DNA from: Onchocerca lupi
Lineage: Eukaryota; Nematoda; Chromadorea; Rhabditida; Onchocercidae
Assembly (NCBI GenBank): GCA_028564675.1
Contig: JAOVVO010000008.1
Location: 310,001 to 374,000, forward strand
Length of the DNA stretch: 64,000 nucleotides
Direction: 5' to 3'
A program made the translations under genes and the position numbers. Shown here one piece after another: positions 1-12,718 of this stretch. Below the pieces are notes generated by a model that was not told the origin of the DNA, searched no databases, and was given only the letters and a program-made list of their open reading frames with translations. Every line of letters begins with the position of its first letter. The stretch's first letter is position 1.

Positions 1-1006
1 TGTTTCCCTTTTAAAAAGTATTTTTTCAGATAAAATTCCGAAATTTTTTTCTGATTGTAAAGATCCAGATTAAAAAGTTCTTCTATTACAAAAATTTAAT
101 GAAACCTAAAAATTAAAGGAAATTGAGAAGGCGGCTGTAATAATGTCCGCTTGATAAAATCAATAATGACAACAACAATTTTTACAATAAGAACAACAAC
201 AGTTCGACAGATGCTTACGGTGGTGACCGCGTAGTCATATGATAACATCATGTGATTCATCTGAAAATTTAATAATTAAAAAACATTGCCATATTACGAA
301 TTCACTTACATACGTTACTTAAATAATTAATAGATTGGCAATAGCATTAACTGTCATGATGATTTCGTTCATTATCAATCGTCATAATCTTTGTAAAAAC
401 TTCCCCTGAACAATAACAGGAATATCCGATAAAAAATAATCATCAAAATATCTTTCCAAACTGCATGTAACAAAGTGAATTGAGATATACTCAGTTAATA
501 AGAAATCCTCCACAAAAAAAGAAACCATACATTTCCTTGACACTATGAAGCTAAAGTTTCACGCTGAAACAAATGAATTTTTCGAAAAATGAATTTTTTT
601 GTATTTTCCGTTCGAATTAATAACAAAAAATAGATGAATTAATGGCAACTTTCCCAATCTTTCTATTTTCTGGAAAAATAGCACGATCATTGCTTATAAT
701 TTGGATTTATATTGGTATCGTAACAAAAGTACAATCACCATACATTAGCATAGTGAGAAAGCATTTTTCCGTCTAATTATGGAAATGCATGGCGAAAAGT
801 TAAACAAATCGAATTTTTCCATTAAAAAGTTAAGTTGCAAAACACAAGCAAAGGTTTCATACAATTGTGGATTGTGAGAAAGCAAAAGAAAGATCATTAT
901 TAAATTAACAAATTTTGTGGCTTTCTAAACTTATCTAAAGATACTCAGCTATCATTCCTGCTATCTCTGCAAGGCATTTGCTATCTGGAATGCTTAGCTG
1001 CACTTT
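1..1006. other. Non-coding AT-rich sequence
   Basis: I see no gene here on either strand. It is AT-rich with short homopolymer runs. The poly-T run near 1087-1120 lies just outside the stretch, inside the intron of the candidate described next. Confidence 0.5.
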
Positions 1007-1450
1007 TCAGTCTATTCTTCCAAAGTGTTCTGTTAATGCATATAGTACATCTTCGTCTATTTGCTGTTTTCTGTATTTTCCCAAATTTTTTTTTTCTTTT
1101 TTTTTTTTTTTTTTTTTTTGGAGTTAAACGAATAAAGCAGATAATCCTACTCACAGCCAACGAATTCAACTTCGAATTTAGAAACCGTTGATACATAATA
1201 TACACTTTTTAGCGACAATGCGAAGAATAAACAATACGCAGTTAAAATGTCTAGGCAATTTTACAGATCGTTAAACTATTGAACAAAACATCGACTATAG
1301 AAAGATGAAGAAAGTCTTGCTGTCAAACAAAAAAATTTTTCGATACGAAGAACAGATGCAAGTTAAGGGAGCATTCACTTCGTCAAAGCTTCTTCAGCTG
1401 TAAGGTTAATAAATTGAATAATGGCGCCATGCTTATTCAAAGACATCTTC
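1007..1450 (-). CDS. Candidate two-exon small coding unit, unknown product
   Basis: Two minus-strand segments, 1450..1379 and 1070..1007, join cleanly. The first follows a good acceptor (TTTTTGGCAG) and ends at a GTGAAT donor in phase 2. The second follows AATACAG and completes the split lysine codon before ending at TGA. The joined reading begins KMSLNKHGAIIQFINLTAEE and ends DEDVLYALTEHFGRID, about 43 residues with protein-like composition. It could be a microprotein starting at the Met right after the acceptor, which could then be a spliced-leader site, or the last two exons of a larger gene. The end resembles the FGRID stretch of short-chain dehydrogenases, but the stop follows at once, so I do not assign that family. 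Function unknown. Confidence 0.3.
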
Positions 1451-2386
1451 CTGCCAAAAAATTGAATATAAACGAATTTAGAATTTTTCGATAATAAATT
1501 GGAGAATAAAAGAAAAGATCGGCATTCCTAACAATAAATAGCATATGAAAAAGCATGATATATCGTCTAATTTTGATAAAAGTTAACTCTCAGAAAAATC
1601 AATCACCAAATTTAAACCAAGCAGATAATTCATAGCAGTTTGCGAAATTAATAGAACTAAAACTGGCAATTTTTCTGAAATGTCCAATACTGAGCTTCTA
1701 AGGCTTTAGTAAACAAATAATCTAATCCAGATATTTATTTGCCTGAAAACTAAGCTGTTTATTATCTGAAAAAAAGTAAAGCTATGATAGCTATACGAGA
1801 ATATTTGCTGAATTCTAAAAATTATCAAGTAGTTTTGATTGTACAAACAAACGACTCGATAATGAAAAATCTCTTAAACGATAATTCGACAAAGCTTCGA
1901 AAAAATTTCCCATAAACTCATTATTATTCAATAAACTTTCGATATGCTTCTGAAAACCTGAAAAGAAAAAAATTTTTCTACAATAACCGAAATGCAAATA
2001 GATTAATAAACAATCCATTTGATAGAAAATTAATGAGGAAAGTTGAAAAATACGGAAAAGCAAAATTATAAACACATAATTCAAAAGATAGAGAGGGAGC
2101 GAGAAAGAACACGATATTTGTTTCTGAAAGTAAAAAAACACAAATTATTATCCAATTATAATCATAATCAAAAAATACTTTAAATCCCATAAGATAGAAC
2201 GATAAAATCAAAAGAAGCGCAAAAAACATGTATTAACGATCTGAATAAAAGGAAAACCATAATATCATTCGGTTCAACAAAATAATGCTAAAGTTCGAGG
2301 TACCAATCGGGAATGAATTTTCTAAATCACTCAAATAATGTTACAGTAGCATCTAATTAGACCGGAACAGATAGTTTGAAGGATAC
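1451..2386. other. Non-coding or intronic stretch
   Basis: Nothing firmly supported. A minus-strand segment after a TTCTTTTCAG acceptor near 1960 reads GFQKHIESLLNNN in phase with the exon at 2387-2513. It could link that exon to the candidate at 1007-1450, using a weak GTTTAT donor. This link is speculative. Confidence 0.3.
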
Positions 2387-2513
2387 CTGATATCACACTT
2401 CCTACTCCCCAATAAATACCCGGAAACAAATCCAAAATGAAAACCCAGCGATCAGCAGCAATAAAACGCAGCCTTTGAAGTTGGGCTGAATGCAAAACAA
2501 GCAATCCTATCAT
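2387..2513 (-). CDS. Orphan exon, possibly from a membrane transporter
   Basis: The minus strand from 2513 reads MIGLLVLHSAQLQRLRFIAA, then a hydrophobic stretch ending YWGVGSVIS, and reaches a good donor (TATCAG|GTATCC) in phase 1. The pattern of a polar arginine-containing loop followed by an aromatic Tyr-Trp-Gly helix with a Gly-x-x-x-Ser-Gly end is reminiscent of the TM5-6 region of SLC22-type solute carriers. One short exon is not enough to name a family. No convincing upstream exons were found, so this may be a relic of a decayed gene or the 5' exon of the poorly defined gene whose end is at 1007-1450. Confidence 0.28.
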
Positions 2514-3868
2514 TTCGAAATTTTAATTGAATTAATAAGAAATTTGCCTATGTAGCAGTTTAAAATTAGTGAATTTTGATGCTTATCAAGTCATTTCCTT
2601 TGTTACTGAATTCTCAAGTTTGAAGAAAGTAGAGATATACCTACATTATTAAATACATGCTGAAATTTACCTTCTAGATTACAAAAATTTTGAGTAACAA
2701 AATCAGGTTAGACATATGACATAAAATATGCAAATTTGCAGCTGGAATAATAGAAATAGGACGGATTCAATTATGGTAGTAACTGTAACAAAACAAATCT
2801 CATGCTAATGTGATGATAAAGAATCGTTTAGTCGTTGTAAATTTTATTACCAGCATTAAAAAAGTTGGTGAAAGCTAATGAATGAATGTCAGATAATATA
2901 TTGAGAGGACGACTACAAAGGACAGTTCGAAGATTAACATCGCTGGCATTTTTCAAGAAGTTAAAGCAGGATCATATCCGGTATTTGTAATATTCCAGAA
3001 ACTAAATGAACGGATGAATTTGGGTAACCTGTCAATCAATTTTTTAAATGTAGTACGGGATCATCCTAATGTCCGCAAATTTCATCTAAGATTAAAAATG
3101 CAAGAAATATCAAGGAAAATTCTGTCCAAAGTAAACAAAGTACTCCAACCTCACAGAAAGTCGTTGTCAAGTTCTAACCATAGTTGAAAGCCCTCCAACA
3201 AATACAGGCCGCATTAAATTGCGTGATCGATTAGATTAGCGGTGGACAGAAGAATAGGTGTTAGGTGTTAGTTCTTCATGGTTGATGCGCATCGTTGAAT
3301 TTCTTTGTGTTATCGACTTATTGATAACAATATCATTGTAGTGGTGTAGTATTATCATTAAAGTCACGGTGATAATGACTGTAGTGGAATCTTATTTTAT
3401 AGATTATAGTGATAGGAAGTTCATGATGGAGGTACAGTTATGAAAATTACGATGATAAGGAATGATATGGCATTGCAATGGATTATATGTTTGAATAATA
3501 AAAATTAATGAATTATATATATATATATTATATTTAATTATATATATAATGTATATATTATATATATAATTAAATATAATATATATGTAATTCATTAATT
3601 CCTATTTTTTAAATAATAATCCTTATAAATATATATATATATATATATATGTGTTGTAGTGGTGAGGTATTACAAATAACAAAAAAATAAATAATAGCCA
3701 AAGTTGCAAAGGTACTGCTTAAATCTTAATGATTAAGAAAGACTGAAAAAAATAAACTGGTAGCATTTTGTAGAATGGATTGTTCTGTACATTATTATCT
3801 TTTGCTGTTATATGATGAAAAATGAGTGTGATTTATAGAATTTACAAAAAAAAAAAGCATAAAAAACT
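2514..3868. other. Intergenic region upstream of the RBM5/10-like gene
   Basis: No gene seen. It holds the 143-bp palindromic element and AT microsatellites. The proximal promoter of the downstream plus-strand gene should be here. A TTTATAG acceptor at about 3838 is a candidate spliced-leader site for it. Confidence 0.5.
3480..3622. repeat. 143-bp AT-rich palindrome, possible MITE or hairpin
   Basis: The two ends are imperfect inverted copies: GGATTAT...TTAATGAATTA at the left, mirrored by TAATTCATTAA...ATAATCC at the right. The centre is an almost perfect palindrome of TATATA and TAATTAAATATAA blocks around 3549. A (TA)n microsatellite follows at 3631-3650. The outer arms diverge more than the core, as in an old foldback element. 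No coding capacity. Confidence 0.6.
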
Positions 3869-6800
3869 ATGCTACCATTCGTCTATAGTGGTGATGGCGG
3901 TCGTTGTGGTAGTTATGATAGTGAAAGGTATGTGGTTATTATTAATTATGTTCTGTATTAAGTTAAATTTGCTATATTTGGAAATTGAAAAGAAAAGAGA
4001 AGAGATTCTGAATTTGATTCAACTCTTAAGAAACGAAATGAGTATTAATTTTGGATGAAAAGTTATGTGATCTTGGAAATATACAAACAGTATATTTATT
4101 AGCATCGAATTTAAATGAATTTGTCTTTATTATCTATCATTAATGATCATCAGATAGCGTTATATTTTCTTCTGGCTTATTATAATCATTACAGTTGTTT
4201 CTTTAAAAATAGAATTCAAAATTTCACTAACGAATTATTGTAGACGCAGTGATAGATATCGACGAAGTAGTTCAAGAACCCGTTCTAGATCCCGATCACG
4301 GTCTAGAGATCGCCGACGTGAGTGATAATATTCAATGTTTCGTTTTTATTATCTCTATTTCTTGCATTTTCCATGAAATGTTAATTTAATTTTTCTGCCG
4401 TATGTAAATTAAACAAGTTCAAAATTAGAGTTTCTGCAGGTCGAAGTCGTTATTCGAGATCGCGATCTTCGGGTAGAAGTCCTAGTAGAAGTCGTAGTCG
4501 TAGTCGCAGTTGCAGCCGTAGTAGCCATGATCGTTCGCCACGTCAGGATCTCGATCGAAGACGTCGTTCAATCGATAGGGACAGAGAGGTCTTTCAACCA
4601 TCCAAGAACTTTTAATATATGCTTCACGTGTTCACTTAAATTACGCTTCATTTGCGTGAATTATATTCGAAAAAAGTGGTATTGCCATTTGGACAAGCGA
4701 AATTGTAGCCGTTTAGGAACCAAGAGAATTTTCAAGTGCATTGCCCTATTTATCTTCCATGCAAGCCCAATCACAAACTAATAAATATGCATCGCATACG
4801 GCGCTTTATGGACAACCACATTACAAAATCGTTATGAAAATGTTACCGACCGATTCGCAACGAGATGCGGTAAAATTTCTTATCAGCTTTTGTCATGTTG
4901 TCATTCTGAAAGTTGTTCGAATAGCATTGATATTTTCACTACCGGTCTGGATTTGGCCCGGTCTTGTTCTATAGAGCAATTTCTTCGAATCAGATGATAA
5001 ATGAAAATGAGAATTAGTTAGTTACACAATAATTTAACAGTTAATTATATTGATTTTTCTTTGTTAGTTATTTTTTTCGACTACCACTAGTCAATGTCAC
5101 TCCATACTGTAAATTATAATATTATCAACATTTCTACAAAAATTTTTATATTAAATTTGATTCATTTCATCTGGAATTAATGAATTTTTCTAATTTTTAG
5201 CTAATGGCACTCACAGCGCGCCAAGGCTTTCGGGTCAAGGATATTCGTATAATTCATAAAGGTAAATGTTGTCTTTTTCTTCTATATCTTGTATTTTGTC
5301 AACATTTTCAAATTTTGATACACTACTTTACATATTATATTTTCTTAAGATTATTTTGTTTATATCGTTTAGTTATTCATAACAGACTTTTTTGTTGTGC
5401 CAATAGCTTTTTTTCTTTTTTCTTTGTAACTTCTATCACCAGGTACCTATTTCGAAAATATTTAGAGTAATTATGTAAAAATTTGTAGTAAAAATTAATA
5501 TTTTTCGAAGGAAGCTTCAGTTTGTTTAAAAATGCTGTCGAATTTCTAAATTGATCTTTTTAACACTTCGTGATGATAACATCGTCGATCTTGAATCCTA
5601 CAAAATATGCAGAAATTTGCTACATGCAGAAGAAAATTGATTAATACGAGTGAATAGTAAGTGGCTAAACTGGAGATTTCCGGTAAATTATCGATGTAAT
5701 GACATATATGTCGTTACTTGGAACAGTGGAGATTGGTTAGGATAAACGTGTAATTGTATCCCGTATCTGATGTAATATATGTCGTTTATCTAGTAACAGA
5801 TAGTTGAAAAATAGGTAGCGTGCATTGTCGTAGCATCCATACGAAGGGAAGTGTCGTGGATTCTAAATCCAGAATCTTTCATTCTCATTAACTTGTTGCA
5901 ATAACTACAGGTCCAGACCGTTGTTTCGGATTCGTGGAATTCGGAGATGTGAATAGCGCACAAGCTTGGATGGAATACAACAAGGTCGAACACTGTATAT
6001 ATAATTTTTATCCGTAGGGAAACTACAGTTTTTATCTCCTTTAGTGAGTAATCAAGGCCTAGTTTTGTAGTTTATAAAAGTGCAGGGGTGGTAGTTCCTT
6101 TACGATCAGGATTTATTCCGGAAAAAAATCTTGAAAACATATGCGGAATGTTTGCATGCTTATTGCGGAATTCCAGATCGGTTAACGTTTTTAAACGTTG
6201 AACGACTATTTTCAGCATTTTTTCCCCGTGAGATCGTTGTGCCCATCATTTTTCTTTTTTTTGTAAATTTCTGAACTGCGACTAATTAAAAATATCTTGA
6301 CGAGCGTGTCAAATCCGTGGAATTAGAAACCGCGTAAATCGTGTTTCAGGTCATACGATTGTATTCATGTCCATTTTTAAGTGGTTTTATTTTTTCAGGG
6401 AACATTATTATTGGATGATGGACGACCAGTTAAATTAGAGTATTCACGTTATGATAGTTTGGATGGGCGATCGTCTGGTCTCTCCGGTTCAGGCGATTGG
6501 ATGTGTGCAAAGGCATATTTTTATGTGATTTGTAGCATACATTTCATTTCACTTCATTTTTTTTTTTTTTTTAGAAATTCGAAGTTTTTGAATTATATAA
6601 ATCGAGAACATTACATTTTGCAGTGTACCATAAAAAATTTTAAAAACCGTGGAGCATGTTTCAAATGCAATTTAACGCGAATGGAATCGGATGGTTTGAC
6701 GAGAAAAGGTTATGCAGCTATTGGTGTCGCGAAGTGTGATAGTAAGTAATATATCTTTCTTCTCAATAGCTGTATGAAAGTATAATTTTTGTTGTTTAAT

Positions 6801-9800
6801 AATAAAAACTTAATTTTAGAATCAAAGTTTAAACAAATACCAAGTTTTGATTCAACTTTGAAAGGTAATATAAATTAGGAAATAAAGTCATAAATTTGAA
6901 GCGGAAAGAAAAAGTTGTAGGACTATGTTTAGTTGTTAAAAATAAATTATTTTTAGCTCTTCTCCTGCGTGAAATACCTTTAAATTGTACGGAAGCGAAA
7001 ATTCAGTCAGAAATGAATAGAATATCTTCGCTGGACGTTTTACGTGTTCACATTGCTGAATCAGGCCTTTATGCATATGTCCAAATGCGTAGTGCTGATG
7101 ATGCAGAAAGAATTATGCTAACACTGAACAAGATACCCTTACTTATCGATGGTTGTGCAGGTAAACCTTTCTAATGTTTTTTTTTTTATCTAATAAAAAG
7201 CAGTAATGATATGTTCGTCTTAATTGATGATTTCAAATTTTTTCACGAAAATGCATGCTATCTTACATTATAGTATCGGGGATTATTATTGCTCTTTTTC
7301 ACCTTCTAATGCTATATTTATTTGTTCGAAATACAAACCAAGAAATGTAAATTTCAGTAATGGTTACTTATTCGAGATTACCATTGAATACAGTTTTGTC
7401 AACAACAGCAGCAACGGAATCAATGCAGAAAACGGCCGAACGTATTAATCAGATGCCTGCCTTTAGGCCTACAGCCGGACCAAGTAATATTTCAATAACT
7501 GATGTTTCGAGTTTTAAAATTTCGACATTTGAAATATTCCTCAGCCTACAAGTTTGTTCATCTGACTTGCAATATTTACAATTTTGGGTTCAAGTTGTTA
7601 TAATTTTATTTATTATGAAAATTATTCAACTGAGTTCAAGTTTATTTTTTCCAGGTGGTAATGCTGGCGTAGAAGCAGCGCAGTTGGCAATCGCAAAGGC
7701 ACAATTGATTCGGCATATGACGAATTCAATAATGATTACCGGTGACACGGTTTGTAAAAATTTTTTCTTTCTTTCTATCTATTTGCCTTTTCCTAATTAT
7801 ATTTTAGATTTGAATCATGTTTAGAAATCCAGCTTTGATGCATGATTTTCCGGAATTCTTTTTTGAGAATTGTTAGAACTGTCTGATAATTCAGTGACGA
7901 AATGTTTGAAGATCGATATTGCCACTTTTCAGCCTTTCAATAGGAAATTGACATCGATTAAAACCATTCCTTTTAATCCATTTCAAGTCTGATTTCCCGA
8001 AAATTTTGACCTTTTGGCTCCATCGACGAGCACATGAAGCTATTTTTATCATTTTATTCGATTTTTGATACTTTTGCTTTGCTGCCTTTGCTCTGATACT
8101 CTCTAACCGTAGTCTTATACGGCAAAGGATTAAGGCAGATTTTGTGAATTTCGCCGAGAGCAGATCTTTTTTTTTTTCATATCTGAAGGAAACTTTCTTA
8201 AAATAATTCCATTTCCTGCACAACATGAATTTGTTAGGTACCACCGATATATTCTGCGGCAGTAACTGCAATTCCGCCACTTCTTAATCGACCTCCACCA
8301 CCATTACCGCACGAGACAAATTTTGTTGTTACCGATTATTTCAAAGATGAAGCTTCAGCTGACAGAAATTTTGTTTGTGTTGATGATATAACCAGTCAGG
8401 TATAATTAACATAAAATATGAGTTTTCAGATTTACATACTTTTTGTTCAGTACGTATTAATGTCTGAGATTATCATATTTTAAAATATTAGCATTTGTTG
8501 CAAATTTTTTTCAAAAATCTTTTTCTCATTCTATTTGTATTTACAGGATTCACTAGGTATTCCATCTGGAGGTAGTGTACAAGGACCGCCAGCATCGTAC
8601 ACCGGACCACAAATTAAAGGAGCCGCCGATTTAGGTTTTGTAGAAACTATCTGGGGACGTTATAAAAGATATCGTATGCATTTATTTGAACCTTTAATTT
8701 TAGGAATTTTAAAAGTGTTTAATTTTCGATTTAGGATTTTCCTCACTTATTCGAGGTCATTCAAAATTATTTATATTTCATTTTTACAGGTGCACCAAAT
8801 CCGACTGTGTATCAGTTTGAACCATCTTCCGGATTATATTATGACCCAAGCACTGGTCTTTACTATGATAGCAATTCTCAATATTACTGGGATGCTAATG
8901 CACAGAAATGGAATTGCTGGAATGCAGTATATCAGACATATATACCCTGTGATTTGATGTCTCGACAAACTGGAGCAGATCAAGGTAAGCTAAAGATCTT
9001 ATAAGTTTGTTTTGGTGTCCAGCGAATTTATATTTCATAAAAGATTGGACAGAAAATTTTTTTAAATCTTACATCATTTAAAATCATCCATTTTTAGAAG
9101 TTGCAACAGGTAGTGAAAGTCAAAACGAAGCTGTCGAGAATAATATTGAAGCTGTAAAGGAAGAACCGAAAAAAGAGGCAATTTTACTTTATTTCAATAT
9201 ATAGCTAAGATTTATCATTGAAATCTCAAAAGTTAAATCGATTAATTCTAAAAATTTTTTTTTTGGAATTCATTCTTTCTCGTTTTCTTAAAAATAATTT
9301 CTAAATTTTTTCTTGCTTATTTATAGCCTCAAAAAACTGCGAAGGATATCGCAAGAGAAATGGCACGCTGGGCGAAGAAACAAAGTAAAGTGTTGTTAGC
9401 CGTTAAAGCACCTCCAAAATTGGAAACTACATCACCTCTAGTAACTGCCGCCAAACCGAAAACAACTACCGTCGAACCAACTGCTGATCTTACATATAAA
9501 ATGCTTGAGAAAACAAGTGTTAGCTATATTTTCATCGAATATTTCAGAAAAATACTCATAGAATTATTAAGGACTTGGAATAATAACTAAAACTGATTTT
9601 TATGTGATAGGTTGAAATTCCATCATTTACAGAATCCATTTGGCTCATTCAGTGATGATGATGAAGAGGAAGAGATACCACCAGCAGCAAAGATTGCAGC
9701 AGTTGGCGTGGGTCGTGTAGCAATGAATAATAAAGGTGGAAATCCTTTAATACAGCATGTAGTTGATTTACCACCGCCTTCAGTTGTTGATCCAGTTGTC

Positions 9801-11754
9801 ATTCCACCTGTCAAGACGTATGTTTCCCTATATTCGACAAATTTTTATTATTCTTCAATTTGTCCTGGATGCTACTCTGTCGTTCAAGATGGATAGGAAC
9901 TAAGTAGTTGCAAAATATGTTTCAGAAATATTATTTGTGAATAGAAATCAGGTGCTAGTTGAATACTGCTGCCGTCTTACTAATTACTGTTAACTTTAAA
10001 GCGTTAAAAAAAAACTAAAGTAATTACGTTTGTGATCACATTTTAGTTCGATTTATGTTGTTCAACAGTTCCCTTATAGCATTCTGATTAGTACTTTCAA
10101 ATTATGCTTTACTGTAGGAGAAGATCAATCAAGAAGTGAAAAAATATTTTACCTTATTTTTTCAGGATGCAATCTGATGAAAATTTTGTTGATATTGAGA
10201 AAAAATATTGCATTTTGTGCAGACGGAAATTTGCAAGTTTGGAAATTTTGATAAAACATGTTCGAATGTCAGATCTTCATAAGGTACCAATAAATTCAAA
10301 TTACAAAGATTTGATATGTGAACAGATTCTATGTCATATTTTGCGTAATAATACTTCAAATATTTGCGTTTGCCTACTTAGATTATTTATAGTTTTTCTC
10401 GCCATTTTTCATGAGCTAATCGTTTTGATTCTCGTTGTTTTAGTTTTTGACAGGCCTTACACATATATACTTGTATAATTTTTTCCCTTATAATAATAGT
10501 GAATAATATAGTAAATTATTTGAAATTACAGTTTAGATAGGAATGATAGAAAGTTCTGCATGCGCCTAAATATGACACGCATTGAATATTGTATGATAAT
10601 TCAGATGGAAAATTGAATGTTTATTAGTTGATGTCTATCTTCACTCATAATTATCTTGAATTCACGCTTGGCTTTACTGGGAGTCAGATGTGACCATTTT
10701 ACCAATTTTATCAGCAGTAAATTTTAATTTTTTAGAAAAATCTAAAAGCACATTTATTACAAGCTTCTCTCGATGAAAGTGCATCATTGTCGATGCCATC
10801 TGATTCTAATTTACAAGGTGCCTCTTCATCTTCACTCGCTCCGCAACAATATCGGGATCGCGCAAAGGAACGTCGCAACTTGTTCGGATTAGATCCAAGC
10901 GGTCAGTACCTTTTTTTTTTATTTTTATCTTTTTTTCAAGGTATGAGATTTTGTTTAAGGAACTATTTGATGTTTGATGAGTTATATGTTGTCATTAAAG
11001 CAGATTTAATTTTTATAATAGTTCAGAAGGGTTTACCAATTGATTTTTTGATTATTTTTCTTTTCGCACTAAAAATTGGGCAATCTCCATTCGTCATATT
11101 TTATTCCAGGATTTACTAGTGATAGTGTTGAAGTTGGGGCGGATTATGCGGTGCGATCATCAGATATTCCAATTGATGACACAAATATAGGAAATAAATT
11201 ATTGAAATCAATGGGCTGGCAAGAAGGAACTGGAATTGGAAAGAATAACCAAGGTATGAATTTTTTTGCTGGTAGGAAATCAGGTTTTGTTTGGCCGAGT
11301 GAGAAGGAATTTGAAAATTGCAAACATTTGGCTAAAACTGTGAAATTTATCATTTCTTTATTAATATGTGTCATATGTAACAACTTGCAATTAATTTGTA
11401 ATCTTTACAATCAAATGCATTATTGTAAAGTTTCTGACGATCAGTCATTTTTCAAGTAACTTAATTATTCGAATTCAATACGTAAGTTTTGTCATTTGGG
11501 TATTACTTGGTTACGTAGTGACACATAATTAATAAAGAGCAAAAAGTTTAAAAGTAAAATCGCTTGTAAGCTTGCTATTCTTTATTGGTTTTTTTTTTTT
11601 TTTTGCAGGTATCATAACACCAATAGCAACAGAGATGCGAGTAGAAGGAGCAGGATTAGGTGCAGCTGGTTCAAGAGTATTACATGGTGCGAATGCATCC
11701 AGACGAGAACGAGCACGTACTTCGATGATGAGTCGTTTTCAGGACTTGCAGTAA
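3869..11754 (+). CDS. RBM5/RBM10-like RNA-binding splicing regulator (OCRE, G-patch)
   Basis: Members of this family bind pre-mRNA and spliceosome components in the nucleus and control alternative splicing. Twenty-two exons fit in phase: 3869-3927, 4244-4317, 4440-4588, 4717-4869, 5201-5261, 5911-5984, 6399-6512, 6624-6741, 6820-6864, 6957-7160, 7358-7483, 7655-7749, 8238-8399, 8547-8673, 8790-8984, 9098-9177, 9327-9518, 9633-9817, 10166-10283, 10736-10901, 11110-11253, 11609-11754. The product is about 928 aa, close to human RBM10. Order: Arg-Ser region (20-94), RRM1 (about 131-210, RNP1-like CFGFVEFG), RanBP2 zinc finger (DWMCAKC...N...CFKC, 224-244), RRM2 (283-350), OCRE (YDPSTGLYYDSNSQYYW, about 525-575), an acidic stretch, a C2H2 finger (YCILCRRKF...SDLHK) and a C-terminal G-patch (MGWQEGTGIGKNNQG). 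The start at 3869 has an in-frame stop nine bases upstream. Two introns appear to use GC donors (see findings). Whether it is the RBM5 or RBM10 orthologue cannot be told; nematodes may have one common gene. Confidence 0.93.
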
Positions 11755-12216
11755 TCAGAAAGAAATAGAAGAACGGAAAAAAGAAAAAAAAAAGACGTTG
11801 ATAATTGTTTCAAAGTTCCATTGAATTTGTTTTTGATTTTTTATTTCATTTTCAGATTTTCTTTTCCCTGATATTTTTGGGTTGCATTTTTTTTTTTTTA
11901 CTTGCTACTGGTAATTTGATTTGGTTGCATATGATTAAATGTTTTCTTAAATTATTCAGATACTGAATTGCTCACTGATTGCGAGTTATATTCCATAACC
12001 TGAGCTGTTCATCTAGAAATGCAACTTATACTTTTCTTTTCCGGGGATATTTTTATCCTCATTGCATTTAAATTACGCCCGTAATTTTAAGTATAGAATC
12101 AATAATCATAATAAATGATGGATAAATGTGTGCGTATATATGTTTGTTTTCACATAATACTTTTTTTTGAAATTTCAACTCTTATCAGCTCGTATTGTTG
12201 GAACTTTTACTGCAAA

Positions 12217-12222
12217 AATAAA
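12217..12222 (+). promoter_or_regulatory. Candidate poly(A) signal of the RBM gene
   Basis: AATAAA followed by a mixed AT-rich stretch, about 460 bases after the stop codon. It is the most likely cleavage signal, but AATAAA occurs often by chance in this AT-rich DNA. Confidence 0.4.
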
Positions 12223-12670
12223 GAGTGAAATTACGGCTTACTGTGTGCGAATCGTGTAAATATAATTTGCAGGAATAGAAGTTTGGGAAAAGGAAATGAA
12301 AGTAGAAATAAAACAAAGATTGAGGTACTGACATAATCGAGGAAATATGGTAATATTCATCTCGAAAGAATTAAAGTGACAATATCTTTGCCTGAAGAAT
12401 CATAACTCCGCCGTTTTGGAAATGAGAAGTCAATGGTAATATTGTAATATGCAAATGGAAGCTGATGTTAGTGAAGTTTGACAAAAGTGTCCTAATTAGG
12501 AAAATTCACGGTTTGATCATATTCTCGAAGATCCTGGATGCAATTATCGTCAGTTTCATTTAAAATTGCTCGAACCTCAGAATGATATATTGCAGTCATA
12601 TACTACGTAACATAGTATCAGATGACACGCAAGGAATCATCATCGGTATCATTTTGTTGTGGTGGCATTG

Positions 12671-12718
12671 AACCGATGATTCGAAATGCCATGTTTTCGA
12701 ATCACTTGGCATTCGGTT
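12671..12718. repeat. Nested hairpin
   Basis: TGATTCGAAA and TTTCGAATCA form a perfect 10-bp stem with an 8-base loop. AACCGA directly outside on the left can pair with TCGGTT eight bases further out on the right. It is GC-richer than its surroundings. It could be a structured RNA or a chance hairpin. Confidence 0.4.

Noticed and set aside
1007..1070. Short-chain dehydrogenase fragment, suggested by EHFGRID
   Set aside because: The expected VLVNNAG does not follow, a stop does, and no Rossmann glycine motif lies upstream.
5790..5993. Minus-strand 67-residue reading
   Set aside because: It overlaps the RRM1 exon at 5911-5984, whose plus-strand reading is part of a fully phased domain.
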